This document shows, one piece after another, positions 43,569-54,490 of a DNA stretch of 64,000 nucleotides. The notes under the pieces are model-generated. The model was not told the origin of the DNA and searched no databases. It saw nothing but the letters and a program-made list of their open reading frames with translations. The number at the start of each line of letters is the position of its first letter. The stretch's first letter is position 1. The position numbers and the translations under genes are program-made. Source of the stretch: Blattamonas nauphoetae (taxonomy: Eukaryota; Preaxostyla; Oxymonadida). The stretch lies in the NCBI GenBank assembly GCA_033064195.1, contig JARBJD010000001.1:62001-126000 (forward strand), in the 5' to 3' direction.

Positions 43569-46500
43569 CTAATCCACATCTCCCCCAGCCTTTCGAACAA
43601 GATCACGGTACAGAGTTCCCTTCATCCTTGTGTTTCCGAAATCTGCGGATTTTCGCAAATTCTTCCGACCATCCACATCTTTCCTTTGTCCTTCAACCTT
43701 TTTGACCCATTGCTTCGGAACTAACCTGAGAGAATCGGGCTGTTTCAGTTTAACGGGCTTTTCCTGAGCATCTTTGAAAGTCGACGAATAAGAAATGAAT
43801 GAACTGCCGAGAGAGACGAGAGTATTTGTCATCGTCACGCTTTCCTGTGCTTGCTTTGTTGAATGGTTGAGATGGAAGAGGGGGTCATCGATGTTGTGGG
43901 CGAGATTGAGTGCGTCTTCATCGATTTCTTGCATGGCCCTCTGAGCTTCCAAGAAGTGCGAATCAAGTGAGGTCTGAGCACCACCCGCACGCTCTCCTGT
44001 CTGGCTCTTTGCTTTATTTGCGATTTGCTCCTTCTGAACAGAATCCAAAATGTGTGAAAGCTCGTCAACGGTCTGGTTCTGTTTTGCCAATCGTTCTTCG
44101 GCTCGTGCTGCGATGAAAGAAACTGGTTTGTGTTGTGCCTTTGCCACAGCTTGTGTCCGCTCATCCACCACTCCATCTTCTCGGATTTGTTTCAATCGCA
44201 TCTTATGGATGACCAGCTGTTTCTGATGAGCGATACTTTCCTTGTTCTGTTTGTCGATCAGAAGCATGTGGTTCATTACTGCTTCATTGAACCCGCTTGG
44301 ACCACCTCCCATAAAGTCAATATCGTTCTGAATCAAGAAATGTTCCTCTGCGGTGTCCAATTCCTCAATTGGCACAGACTCAAAGTCTGTAGTCCAGAAT
44401 CCATCGCTTCCCTTCGCTTTTTTGGGTTTGGCGAACGTGTTCATTGTGCGAGTTTTGAGCATGCCTACTACCACCCTGTCTTTCGGGATCTCGCCTTTCT
44501 CTTTCATCATCGTTCCGACACTTTCAAGTGAAAGAGGAACGGTTTCGCCTCGTCGAATGGCTGTTTGGGCAGCGATCTCTGCCTTTGCTTTGGCGAGGAG
44601 CTCTTCTTCCCTCTTCTTTCGAATGATTTTGGCAGATTCGGGGAAGATGGACGAGTGAATATCGCGGCTTGCTTCCAAAGAACGGGCAAGTGTTGGAGTG
44701 AAGGATGACCTTTCGAGGATCCTTTGTTCGAGTTGAGAATGATGTGAGGATGACGATGAAACATGTGGGGATGATCGAATTGTGTGTCGTTTTTCTTGAA
44801 GTTTCCGTCTTTCTTCGACTTCTTCATCTTCCTCACGATGCCTCTGACATGTTCTTCGAAAATCTCTCCACAGTTCCTGTCCAAGATGAATCTTGACGTT
44901 GTGTGCTGGTACATCCGTTCGTTTGATGATGGTTGATTTATTTCTCTGCTTTTTCAGCTTCTCTATTTCATCCCACATCGTCTTTCGATCTTCGACGCTC
45001 TCAATCTTCAATTCAGTTCGGAGGTCTTCTTGATCCTTCATTGTGACGAGGTAGTAGCCAGTCATTGCCTTCCATTCATCCAGATGGGCATAGTGGCTCA
45101 TTCCGATTCGATGAAGCCACAGTTCAACATCGTATGTCTTCCACTGGACAGGTGGGGGGACGAGAAGAGTGGAGGAGTTTAGAGATGGCGCGTTCTTCAC
45201 AACTGAGTATGGAAGACGAGGGAGGGGCATGTCTTCTGGCTCGTCTGCTTTTGCTTGAAGATGTTTGAGAGTGTGCGAATTTGGGGGAAGATTGAGAGTC
45301 GAGAGGTTGAATGAGGCTCGGTGTTCTTCTGCCATTTCGATCAAGTTCTCGGTCTGATCCATCTCAACTTGAATTTTGAGAAGTTCCTTTCCGATCTCCT
45401 TTTTGTAGGCTTGTGCTCTGCCCTCCTTTTCTCTCTCTGTATTGATTCGTCGTTTGATAATCTCTCTTTCGCTCAGAGCAGCCTCAGCTTCTTCTTCCAA
45501 CTCCTGATCGACTTTCGAGCGACCCTTCCGACCATACCCCATCGCATCACGACGATCCGGGAGCTGTGAGTAAGGGACGATTGTCGATTCCTCAAATGTC
45601 TGTTTGTACAACTTCACCAGAGTGGATGGGAGACCGGATGTCTTCTTCTCTCCCTTTCCCTTCAAGCCGCTTCTGGCAGACGAAGATGAATCATCAAGTC
45701 TCGATGAGTCAGAATCAGAGAGCGAACCCATTGTGTCTTCGTCCATTGAAATGAAAGTTGAAATTGTTGCATCTTTAGACTGATTTCGGACGTGAAGGGA
45801 ATTCTTTGGTGTGAGAGTTCGTCCTTCCCTGCCTCGGGAACCATCATCGTCGCCTTTCTTCCTTCTTCGTTTGTTGTCGTCTTCTTTCTCATCATCAAAC
45901 ACTGCAGAGTCGAAAGCAGAGTTCCTTTTTCGAGTCAAGCCACGTTTTCCTTCCTCTTTGCCGACAGGATTCAACGCAGAACGAGAATTCCTGTGGTTCA
46001 TCTGTTTCATCCTCGTAATCTTCTCCTGCCTCGTCTCCTTCTTCTCTTCCTTCACAACTTTCTCGACCGTAGCTTGCTGCTCCTTGTCTTCTTGTTGTGC
46101 AGAATGGACGGGAGATGCAGTGACTGGTGATGCACTATAGTTGCCTCCCAAAAGCAGTGATCTCCCGGTGTTCTCTTCCGAGTACCTCATTATTTCTGCC
46201 ATCTCCTTTCTTACACGCTCGTCCTGTGAGCGGTCTCCCACTTCAAATGTCTGATTATCTCCTTGTGGAGAGAGACGAGGTGTTCGGATCCTTTCTGATG
46301 CTGTTGGGGTTGAGACTTGAACAGTGAGTTTCGCTTTTTCTTTCTCCTTTTCTTTCCGTCTCTCTTCTTCCTCCGCTTTGAGCTTCTCTTCTCGAAGTCG
46401 CTCTTCCTCCTCTCTTCGTTTTTGTTCTTCTTTCCGTTTTCTTTCTCGCTCTCCGTCTTTGTCGGATGTGAGACCACTCGTTTTGAGAAAGGGTTGATTC

Positions 46501-49279
46501 CGTCTACGCTCCTCCTCTTCCTCTCTCTGGCGTCGTCTGTTGTCCTCTTCTTGTTTCTTCCTGTCAGCTGCTTTCTGTCTTCTCCGATCGATCTCCACTT
46601 GCATCAGATCCTCCTCCCTCCTCTTCCTTTTCTCTTCCACCGTCTCAATCCCATCATCTTGCCACTCTCCCGTCGCTAAGAAGCCAGCCACACTTTCTCT
46701 CATCCTCTTCTCTTCTTCGTACTGATTGATGACGTACTTTTTGTACAGCTGCTGTCGACCAATCACTTCACTCGCCTTCATTCCTCCCGTTGCCGCTCCT
46801 GTGAACGTGACTGTCGGTGGATCAATCTTCTCTAATCCTCCGAAAACGACAGGGGCGCTTAATTCGGCTTTGAGTTGTGCGTGTTGTTGATGCTGGTTCC
46901 GAGCAGCGTCGAGTTCGTCGACAGTGATGTTCTTGCCGTTGAGTGAGACGAGAAGAGGAAATGGACCTTTGCGTGGGGTCGGGATGGTATTCAGGTCGAA
47001 GTAGAAGAGAGGCTGACCAGTGTGTTGTTGGATGGATGAAATGATTCGTGATGGACTGTCCTGCCCGGGCTTGAATCCGAAGAACTTGATCCGTCCCTGT
47101 GGCTGAGACGAGTAAATGTACGGATCCTTGTTTGGAGTGTTCTGTGGGTTTATCCGAGGTGGTGTGGATGTTGAGCGACCAGGCGACGATGGAGGCTGTT
47201 GTTGTGGAGTGGATGCTCCTGTCGTTGATGGTCGATTGCGCTTGGGAGTGAGTGGTGTTTGTTTCGACATGAGTGGAGTCTTGATTGGTGTTCGAAGAGG
47301 CTTTGTTGGGGTTGAGAAGACCTTCTGTTTCGCTGAATCGAGTTGTCTCTGTGCATCGAGATTGTCACTGAGATGTTTGATGTATACAGGAACCTCTTTC
47401 ACGAATTCTTCCCCTCCAATTTCAGACCGTCGATCTCGCGGAGGTGTCATCGTTGCCATTCTTCGTTGTGTCGGAGTTTGGGTCTTCCGAATGTGTCCAT
47501 TTGTATCATCAGAGTCGTTTCCGCGAAGGAACTTTGAATTCGTTCTGAAACCAGACTGGCTGGATGAATCGCAAGTTTTGAAAGTCCGAAACAACGCCTT
47601 CCGCTTCGCCAGTGCCTGCTTCGAGGCTTCTCTCTGCTTCTTCTCGTCCACCTGATCCATATACTCTTGAGGAGGAGGGTTTTTCACGATGTATTCCGCA
47701 GTCTCCTTCGACATGCTCAAAAACGCTTCAGTCTCGCGGAGTCTGGCTGGAATCATTTTATAACCTTTCTTGAGGAGGAGCTGCTCATCGTATGGATCGT
47801 CTTTTGGGGGATCGAAATGCCGGAAATCGCTTCGTTCTTCAGCCTCAACAGGAATCCCTGTTTGTGCCCGTCCTGACGGAGATGTTGGGATCGATGAGTG
47901 GTGTGGTGTCAATGCCTGTGATGTCTGCTCATCTAAATGTGACCGAACAGGAAGCGACGAGCGTCGTTCTTTCGGTTGAGTTGGAGAAATCGGACGAGAT
48001 TGCGTCTTAGAGACCCGCCCACTGGCTGCGTAAGGTGATAGTGCCTCGGTATACGGCATATCACGGATCGGAGTTGTAAGAGCATCCACAAAGTCTGTTT
48101 TGTGAGCAGCGGATTTCGATCGTGTTGGTGTTCGTGGAGAAGCGATGAGAGAGGGATCGTTCATGAAGGGAGACACTTCTGGGAGACTCTCCTTCATACT
48201 CCGCACAAACATCGACACAGGCATCGTCGAAGGGTCGTTGTCATACCTCGCTTGTCTTCTTCTGTCTACGTCTGTTGAGTTTTCCACTATATTCTTCTTC
48301 GAATGCGGGGCTGATCCCATCAAGCGTCCCTCACTTTCCGCGGGTGTCCATCTGTGACCCAAAAGAGTTTCTGTAACATATTCTGCGACTTCTTCGTTTT
48401 CTTTTTTTGTCACTCGTTCAAACATGTTGTGGACTGTGGCTTCTGGAAGGAATTGGACTCGAGGTTGAGTGGAGGTCTGTTCATTTGATGAAGTGGTGTG
48501 TTTGGATGATTGTTTGGTTGGAGTTCTCGATTGATCCTTCAGAGTAGAATGACGTGATCCCATAACACTTGCACTTTTCGGGCGAGCTCTTTTCTTGATG
48601 GATGTGCCATGTGGACCATTGAGAGTGATATCAGTTGCGAGATAATTCACAAGATCGATGTCACGTTGTTTTGCTCTTCGTTCAAAGAGACTAACAGTGG
48701 TTTTATCGAGCAAAAGAGATGCAATAAGTACAATACGGTTTTCTGAGATTGGAAGAGGATTCCCTTGGATTGAGAGAGACGTCAAATGGCGCAAGACTCC
48801 AAGTTGGGTGATATCAGTAAAGATTGAGAGTTCATTGAAAGATAAATCAAGTTTTGTGAGATTTGGAACATCTCGGACCAATGACTTGACTTTCAAGCGT
48901 CGTATACAGTTATGAGACAGATCCAGTTCAACGATAGATCCAAATTTGTCCAATTTCGGTATTTTGACGAGCTGACGGTGAGATAAATCCAGAAGCTTCA
49001 TTTCAGAGAGGACTTCTGGTGGATACCTCTACAAAAATTAAAAAGAAGGAGTATATTAATAAAAAACGAAGGGTGATGATACTGAGATGAGATGTTCAAG
49101 AATTTCAGGATATTTTGATTTCTTTCTTGGAGTCTCATCGAGAAGAGTCTCGATGAGACCCGAATTTCCTCGAGTTTTCGAAAGAGACGCTGAAATTGTG
49201 GAGGAGTTAGAAAAAAAAAGATGATGGAGACAATGATTACGGCTCTCAGAATTACACCGAATACGCGGTTTCTTGTCAT
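43569..49279 (-). CDS. Giant LRR, coiled-coil and SAM-domain protein
   Basis: About 1,850 residues. The best 5' model starts MTRNRVF at 49279, with a 67-nt intron to SLSKTRGNSGLIETLLDET and a 54-nt intron to RYPPEVLSEMKLLDLSHRQ. Leucine-rich repeats follow (LVKIPKLDKFGSIVELDLS, LTKLDLSFNELSIF, LTSLSIQGNPL). A long disordered, Arg/Ser/Thr/Pro-rich region leads to strongly charged coiled coils (EEEERRRNQ, KRKEEQKRREEEERLREEK). A SAM domain near 45150-44960 shows WKTYDVELWLHRIGMSHYA and ELKIESVEDRKTMWDEIEK. A further Lys/Glu-rich helical region ends KGTLYRDLVRKAGGDVD. It is probably a cytoskeletal or basal-body scaffold; LRR-SAM-coiled-coil proteins of that kind exist in other protists, but the function is not shown here. 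The start overlaps the PROPPIN gene on the opposite strand. Confidence 0.75.
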
Positions 49280-50497
49280 TGGAACACCACAAGGATATCA
49301 TTTATATCATGTTCCAAACGTTCATGTTGTTCATGGAAGTCCGGATCTAGATATCAAAGAAATTGAGGCATGGGGTGACTACGCTCTCTTTGGAGTTGTT
49401 GGCTCGAATAAGATAGACATTACTCATTCTTCACTCCAACTTTTCGATGCAATGTCTGGAAATCTCATTGATTCAATCACTTTTGCCACACCAATCATCC
49501 AATTCTCATTCTGCCAAAATTGGTTTGAAATTCTCTCTCTCAGAGATTGTATATAGTCTTGTAGTTCTCTTAGCAAATTTCCTCTACGTTTATGAGCTTC
49601 CTAGTCTCACACTCCTCTTTTCTGAATGTATTTTCCTTTCTTTACTCCATTTTTACCTCAGTAATCGGTATTAGCACCACTGCTATTCCAGGAGTTTTGT
49701 CAACCTCATTTTCAACCGAGCTTATTGCATTTTCGGGGAAAATCATCAGCAACACATCTGATCCCTCTAGTCATCCAGCAAACGATGAAATCTCTTCAAT
49801 ACAACGTGGAACTATTACAATTATCACTAATATTCAGGCGTTGATTTTGTATTACCAAGAAATCACTGATCCAACAGAGAGCACGGAATCAAAATCTGAC
49901 AAATCAACCCAACCACCTCTCGTTCCAGAGGTATATACGTCTTTCGCACACAACGCTCAAAAGTGGAAGATTGACACGAAAACGATTAATATTGCCACTG
50001 AACATGTATTAGGCCTCGCATTCTCGCAAAATCCACAAACATTAGCTATAGCCTTCAGTAACGTTAGCATCTTCTCGTTCTCCAATTTTCTAGATATCTG
50101 AATGCTATTTGTATGATATATCCACAAATCGCACTTCAAAAATCACATTAAACAAGCCTTTATCACATCTCTGTCTTCCAAGTCTGTTAATCTTTTTCAT
50201 TGAAGAGATCCAGCTATCTATTTTGTCTCAGACCCAGAACTTTTGATCTTGGATCGTCATGAAGAAAGTATTGAAGTTTTTGTTGCGAGCCATACTCACA
50301 AAATCGATGCAAAATGGTCTCAATCAAAGAAGCTGTCTATCAAGCCGAACTCACCAACTCCAACTTTCTGGTCAGCCTTTGTAAATAAATACCTCCTTGT
50401 TGTTTTTGAAGATGGATCTATGCACCAATACCCATTTAATCCAAAAGATTCTTCTCTCAACAAAACGCCTGCAACCATCTCTCTCTTTCAAGTCTGA
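49221..50497 (+). CDS. PROPPIN/WIPI-like beta-propeller protein
   Basis: Seven-bladed propeller of the Atg18/WIPI type, which in other organisms binds PI3P in autophagy. Spliced from five or six exons with introns of 34, 34, 31 and 20 nt (50186-50205). Motifs are ITALRITPNTRFLVIGTPQG, SSLQLFDAMSGNLIDSI, then LVVLLANFLYVYELPSLTL, GISTTAIPGVLSTSFSTEL with LIAFSG, ITIITNIQALILYYQEI and FVNKYLLVVFEDGSMHQYP. The order and spacing of the VVLL..IYVYE, IST..NP..L and LLAFPG-like elements fit PROPPINs. However, the FRRG phosphoinositide motif is not found: the corresponding stretch reads DISTNRTSKITLNKPLS. Lipid binding is therefore doubtful. The stop at 50497 is provisional, since another frame stays open to 50618. 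Confidence 0.6.
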
Positions 50498-50618
50498 TAT
50501 AGCTCCTTCTGACATCGTTGTTCTGAAATTTCTGAATGAGGTTCATTGTGGAGAGTTTGCTTGCATTTACCTTCCGAGAGTGTTCGAGGTCAAGATCGCA
50601 CCATTTTACTTTATGTGA

Positions 50619-51319
50619 ATGTCTCAAGCTCCGCGAGGAAGACCAGTATCATTTTATTCTACCATTTTAAGATTTTCGACGTCAGTTTACATGTTGTATT
50701 TGTTTGGAAGCATTCAATTCGTCAGATCATAAGATGTTTTCTCTGAAATGCGGACATGTCTTTGGGGAATCTTGCATCAAGAAATTCGTTTGATTTCCGT
50801 TTAATATATGTCTCTCTTCCACTTTTCTTTATTTATTTCAGGTAAAGTTCTGTCCACAATGCAAAAAATCGTTCAAAGTTTCTGACCTTGCACCTCTCTT
50901 TCTCCCCGTGGCAAGTTCTAATGATCAAACGACAGAACCTCCCAATCAGTTTTTGCTCCAACAACTCCAATATGTTTGTCAATTTACATCTATTACTTTT
51001 CCAGAAAGAACAAGAGTTCTTGACACTCCAACACGAACTTGATGAATTATCTCGAGAATTATCATATTATTCCGATGACGCCCCAACATTTGTTCATGTT
51101 GATGTTGATACAGAAGATCTCCATCTTTTTATGCCATCAACACCAATCACCAAAATTAAAAGGCAAGAATCAACTCGCCCTGAACCTACCCTGAATGATA
51201 TCAGCCATACTCCAACTCCACCACCTATTCCAAGTGGATTTTCACATAAACCAAAAGGATCCCTCTTTCGACTCCAAAAGTGCAAACAAGAGCTGAAAGA
51301 ACGCGGATCACCAACATGA
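50619..51319 (+). CDS. RFWD3-type RING-finger protein, short, without WD40
   Basis: Probable ubiquitin E3 ligase. The start MSQAPRGRP at 50619 is spliced (40-nt intron) to FTCCICLEAFNSSDHKMFS, then LKCGHVFGESCIKKF. A 54-nt intron leads to VKFCPQCKKSFKVSDLAPL. The RING carries the unusual CGHxFG spacing and a following KxSD..PL element that I recall in RFWD3, the DNA-damage E3 acting on RPA. After another 31-nt intron come a coiled coil (KEQEFLTLQHELDELSREL) and a Pro/Thr-rich tail with FRLQKCKQELKERG. The WD40 domain of animal RFWD3 is absent and the protein is only about 190 residues. It could be a RING partner of a separate propeller; the gene just upstream encodes a propeller, but adjacency alone proves nothing. 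Confidence 0.65.
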
Positions 51320-51584
51320 ACTGACATCTTTCTTCATGGACTTGCTCAACCCTTCATGACACTGAACATCTCGTTCTTTCAGTCCATTTATGCACATAGT
51401 GATTGAGAAACCACCAAATGTGGCCTTCATCACGCAACTTCCTGAACCTATGGAAATCATGGGATGACTTGACAAAGATATGCGGATGACTCAGAGAAGA
51501 TGTAGTTTGAATACGAGACGAAGAGCGGACAAGGAGAAGAAAACAACAGTTGATTGAAGACGACAAAAATGAATTAAAAACACG

Positions 51585-52480
51585 TCACATGTAGAGCACA
51601 TTAGACACGATGACTTTTGGCGAGATGATCACATAGTTTTGTTCAAGAATCTGGACAGTATAGTGAAAACAAATCACAAACTTCTTTTTGGCAAATTGAG
51701 CCCACCATTTCGATAGTTTCCCGTCGGGATAGATCCGCTCAACGAGACGAAGAGCTGTTTCCTCACGGGCTTGGCGGAGATAGTTACGGATTAGGTCTGG
51801 GGACGAGCAGATTGGAGAAGAAATGGTCAGAAGTAATTCGGAACTAATGATCAACCTGTTTCGTTCATTTCTGGTGTGCTCACCAGACCACCAAGTGGGA
51901 ACTTAGGAGCACCGGGAAGATCAAATTGTCCTTGAGCAAGTTGGATCTGAGAGGAATTTGAGATGAAATGATGAGAAGAGATGGAAAGCTCTACAAACCA
52001 ACAATCTCTGACCATCGCTTTTGGCAGGTTGTTTTTCAACTTTTTGGATGCATTGAGTAATGAACAGTGTGAGATAGATGAGCAATTTGTCAGCAGGTCC
52101 ATCAACATCGAATTGTTTGAATAGAACGTTGGCACGATAGAATTCAAGGGCTTCATCGATGATATCCTTACCAGGTTCTAATGAGACGTGCGTATGAAAA
52201 GGAATAGATGGTGCATGTGAAGGAAATTGAATGAGATGTAGGTAGATGGTAATTGAGGTAAGTAGACAAGAAAAAAGATCATAATGACAAAGAAATGATC
52301 AGTACCCCCTTTGTATTGAGGTGCTGGTCCCTTTACTGACGTATTAAAAGGGAGAAGTGGCAGTTGTGAAACGAGTTTCACATCGTCGTTATTGTGGCTT
52401 GAATGATACGGCTAAACACATAAGAGTATGGAGACGATAAGAGAAGTGATTAATGGATGAAGGAGCACAATTCACACCAT
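51585..52480 (-). CDS. ARPC3: Arp2/3 complex subunit 3 (ARPC3, p21-Arc)
   Basis: Structural subunit of the actin-branching Arp2/3 complex. Six exons. The start ATG (52478-52480) stands alone in its coding exon, and a 66-nt intron (52412-52477) joins it to PYHSSHNNDDVKLVSQLPL, which recreates the MPAYHSS-type N-terminus of the family. Next come GPAPQYKG, a long intron of about 115 nt, DIIDEALEFYRANVLFKQF, LLIYLTLFITQCIQKVEK, QRLLIQLAQGQFDLPGAPK with FPLGG, LIRNYLRQAREETALRLVE and KLSKWWAQFAKKKF. A last 27-nt intron adds ILEQNYVIISPKV to the C-terminus, slightly longer than in animals. It shows that the cell builds branched actin. Confidence 0.88.
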
Positions 52481-52816
52481 CGAACAAGATCCAGACCGCT
52501 AATCTTTTTCGATCGTTTCTACCGATGTCTGAGAAAGAATCCATCAGTCCACACAAGAACCGATGGTGATTCTACCCTCAGAGGGAATTTTTACCAATCC
52601 ATCATTAGTGTCCATCAAAATTGAAAATCAAGAATGTTGAATCTCATCCATATCATCCGATACTGTTTCACATTCAGTTCATCCATTAAAATCCATCCAA
52701 TGATTCAACAACCTTCCCGATTGAATCGCATATTTTCAGAACGTAGCCTTCCCATATCGTCTTTTGTCCATCAATCACGTCATGTCATCCCAGAAGTTTT
52801 TCTTCAAACGATTCAC

Positions 52817-53482
52817 ATGACTGTACACATTTTGCTGTATTTTATTGCATTACATTCGATTTCGCATGGAGCTAGTAGCAAATGTGTTGCCTGTGTTTCA
52901 CCTGATTCAGATCAATCAAGCGTGAGCTCATTCTTAGCCACATCTCGGTGCAAACAGTTCTTGTCATATCCTGTGTGCATAACAAATGTGAATGTGCAGG
53001 AACGTGATATACAGGATACAATTGCGTTTTTCAACACAACAACTCTGTTCTATTCACAAGACAGTGATAAATTTCGACAAGCATTACTCCAATTTGCCTG
53101 CTATACAAGTTATCCGTATTGTACAGAAAGTGTGTTTTTATTTTTGATGAACTTTCCAGCGAGTGTTCCTGCTCCGCCATGCAGAGAGTACTGTCACAAG
53201 TTCTACGAGATTGGAGGTTTCTCAAAGGATATCTCCCGAACATTATGCCACAAACTGTATGAAAATTCACCAGTGTACGATAAGAGCTCTGGCCAATGCA
53301 CACCACCACCACAATCACTCTTAAAGCCAAAAGTCACAGAACAACCTCCTACACTAACAGTAGCCGGAGATGAGACTAATTCAACAAACACAACCATATC
53401 TCCCAATGATCCCAAATCAGGTGCCACTACAATTTTATCCAATTTCATGTCTATTCTCTGCATTCTCTCTCTCCTCATTTGA
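52817..53482 (+). CDS. Secreted or GPI-anchored Frizzled-type cysteine-rich domain protein
   Basis: A single-exon protein of 221 residues. The start at 52817, MTVHILLYFIALHSISHGA, is a clear signal peptide; an upstream in-frame ATG at 52634 would bury it. The mature part carries about ten Cys in Frizzled-CRD order: CVACVS, SRCKQFLSYPVC, a helical stretch, FACYTSYPYCTES, APPCREYCHKFYEI, RTLCHKLYE and GQC. The CxxYxPxC ... PPCRxxC signature is that of the Fz CRD. A Ser/Thr/Asn-rich stalk and a hydrophobic end (SNFMSILCILSLLI) without a basic tail suggest GPI anchoring. Fz-CRDs are known in some protists as well as animals. The ligand is unknown; lipid binding is possible by analogy. Confidence 0.7.
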   Translation: MTVHILLYFIALHSISHGASSKCVACVSPDSDQSSVSSFLATSRCKQFLSYPVCITNVNVQERDIQDTIAFFNTTTLFYSQDSDKFRQALLQFACYTSYPYCTESVFLFLMNFPASVPAPPCREYCHKFYEIGGFSKDISRTLCHKLYENSPVYDKSSGQCTPPPQSLLKPKVTEQPPTLTVAGDETNSTNTTISPNDPKSGATTILSNFMSILCILSLLI

Positions 53483-54490
53483 TCCATCGCTATCCACTTA
53501 TGTTGAGTTATTTTATGTTTCATTTCATAAGTCATGATTACCATCCATCTGAATTGATTGATCCAATCCAAATCAAGAAAAATAAGTTCGAAATGAAGAT
53601 TCTTACTCAGAAAAGAATAACACGAACAGGGTGATTCTAAATGAATTGTTACCCGCGTATTTTCTTCTGCCAGACGTGCAGAAACTCTCTGCAATTTTCA
53701 GAGCGCTCATATTCTCCTCCCCTCGACATGATGAAGGTGTTTTTTGTCCTTCTGACTCTTCATACATTCTTTTGTATCTGAGTTCTGCATTCAGTCGACA
53801 TTTTTCACCCAGACTTGTCTATACCTCCAAACATGTTCAAGTATCTCGTTTTAACACAAACTTTGAAGCGGAAAACCATCGCTTGAACAGGATATATATT
53901 CTCATCTTCGCTTTCCAAGTCTTTGTTTCCATCATCTTCGATCCAACAACGAAACTTGACATCTCATTGATTGATTGCAATTTTGAGGTTTTCCAACTCT
54001 TTTCCTTCAACTTTCTCATTCAGATCTGGTGATCCCGTTCTTCCCCTCAAACAGTTGACTTGTGAATTCCGATCTTCCTCCCTCTTCTATTGTAACCCTC
54101 AAAAATGATATCCATTCACAAATTCGCCTCAAAAATACCATATGAACGTTTTCGGATTCCTTTATGAAGATATTGCCTCTCTGACGCGAGGAAGTCAATC
54201 CATGTTTTTCAAGACTTTTTGAATGATTCGTGCTTTTGATTCGCTTTTTTCTCACATTTCCGTTCTTTTATATCGTTTTACACCATCGGTTGATTTTCTG
54301 GCACGTTTCGGGGAAATAAATGTGAAAAAAAGCCCCAATCAGAATAGGGCTCTCTCGAACGCGATCAAAACAAAATCTCCAAAATTTAGCACTTTTCTGT
54401 CCTGAAAACCTCTGACAGCTAATTCTACAAAAAATTTTTTTTTGAGACGCACCATAGTCTTTTGTAACTTTTCATTTAGAATCACCCAAC
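53483..54490. other. 1-kb AT-rich convergent intergenic region
   Basis: Between the 3' ends of the Frizzled-CRD gene and the receptor kinase. An open frame of 133 codons at 53631-54032 has no domain, no splice support and a low-complexity Phe/Ser-rich composition, so I do not call it. A homopolymer region (AAAAAATTTTTTTTTT) lies near 54430. Confidence 0.5.

Noticed and set aside
53631-54032. 133-codon open frame in the gap before the receptor kinase
   Set aside because: Low-complexity Phe/Ser/Ile composition, no conserved motif, no joining exons; the length is within chance for AT-rich DNA.
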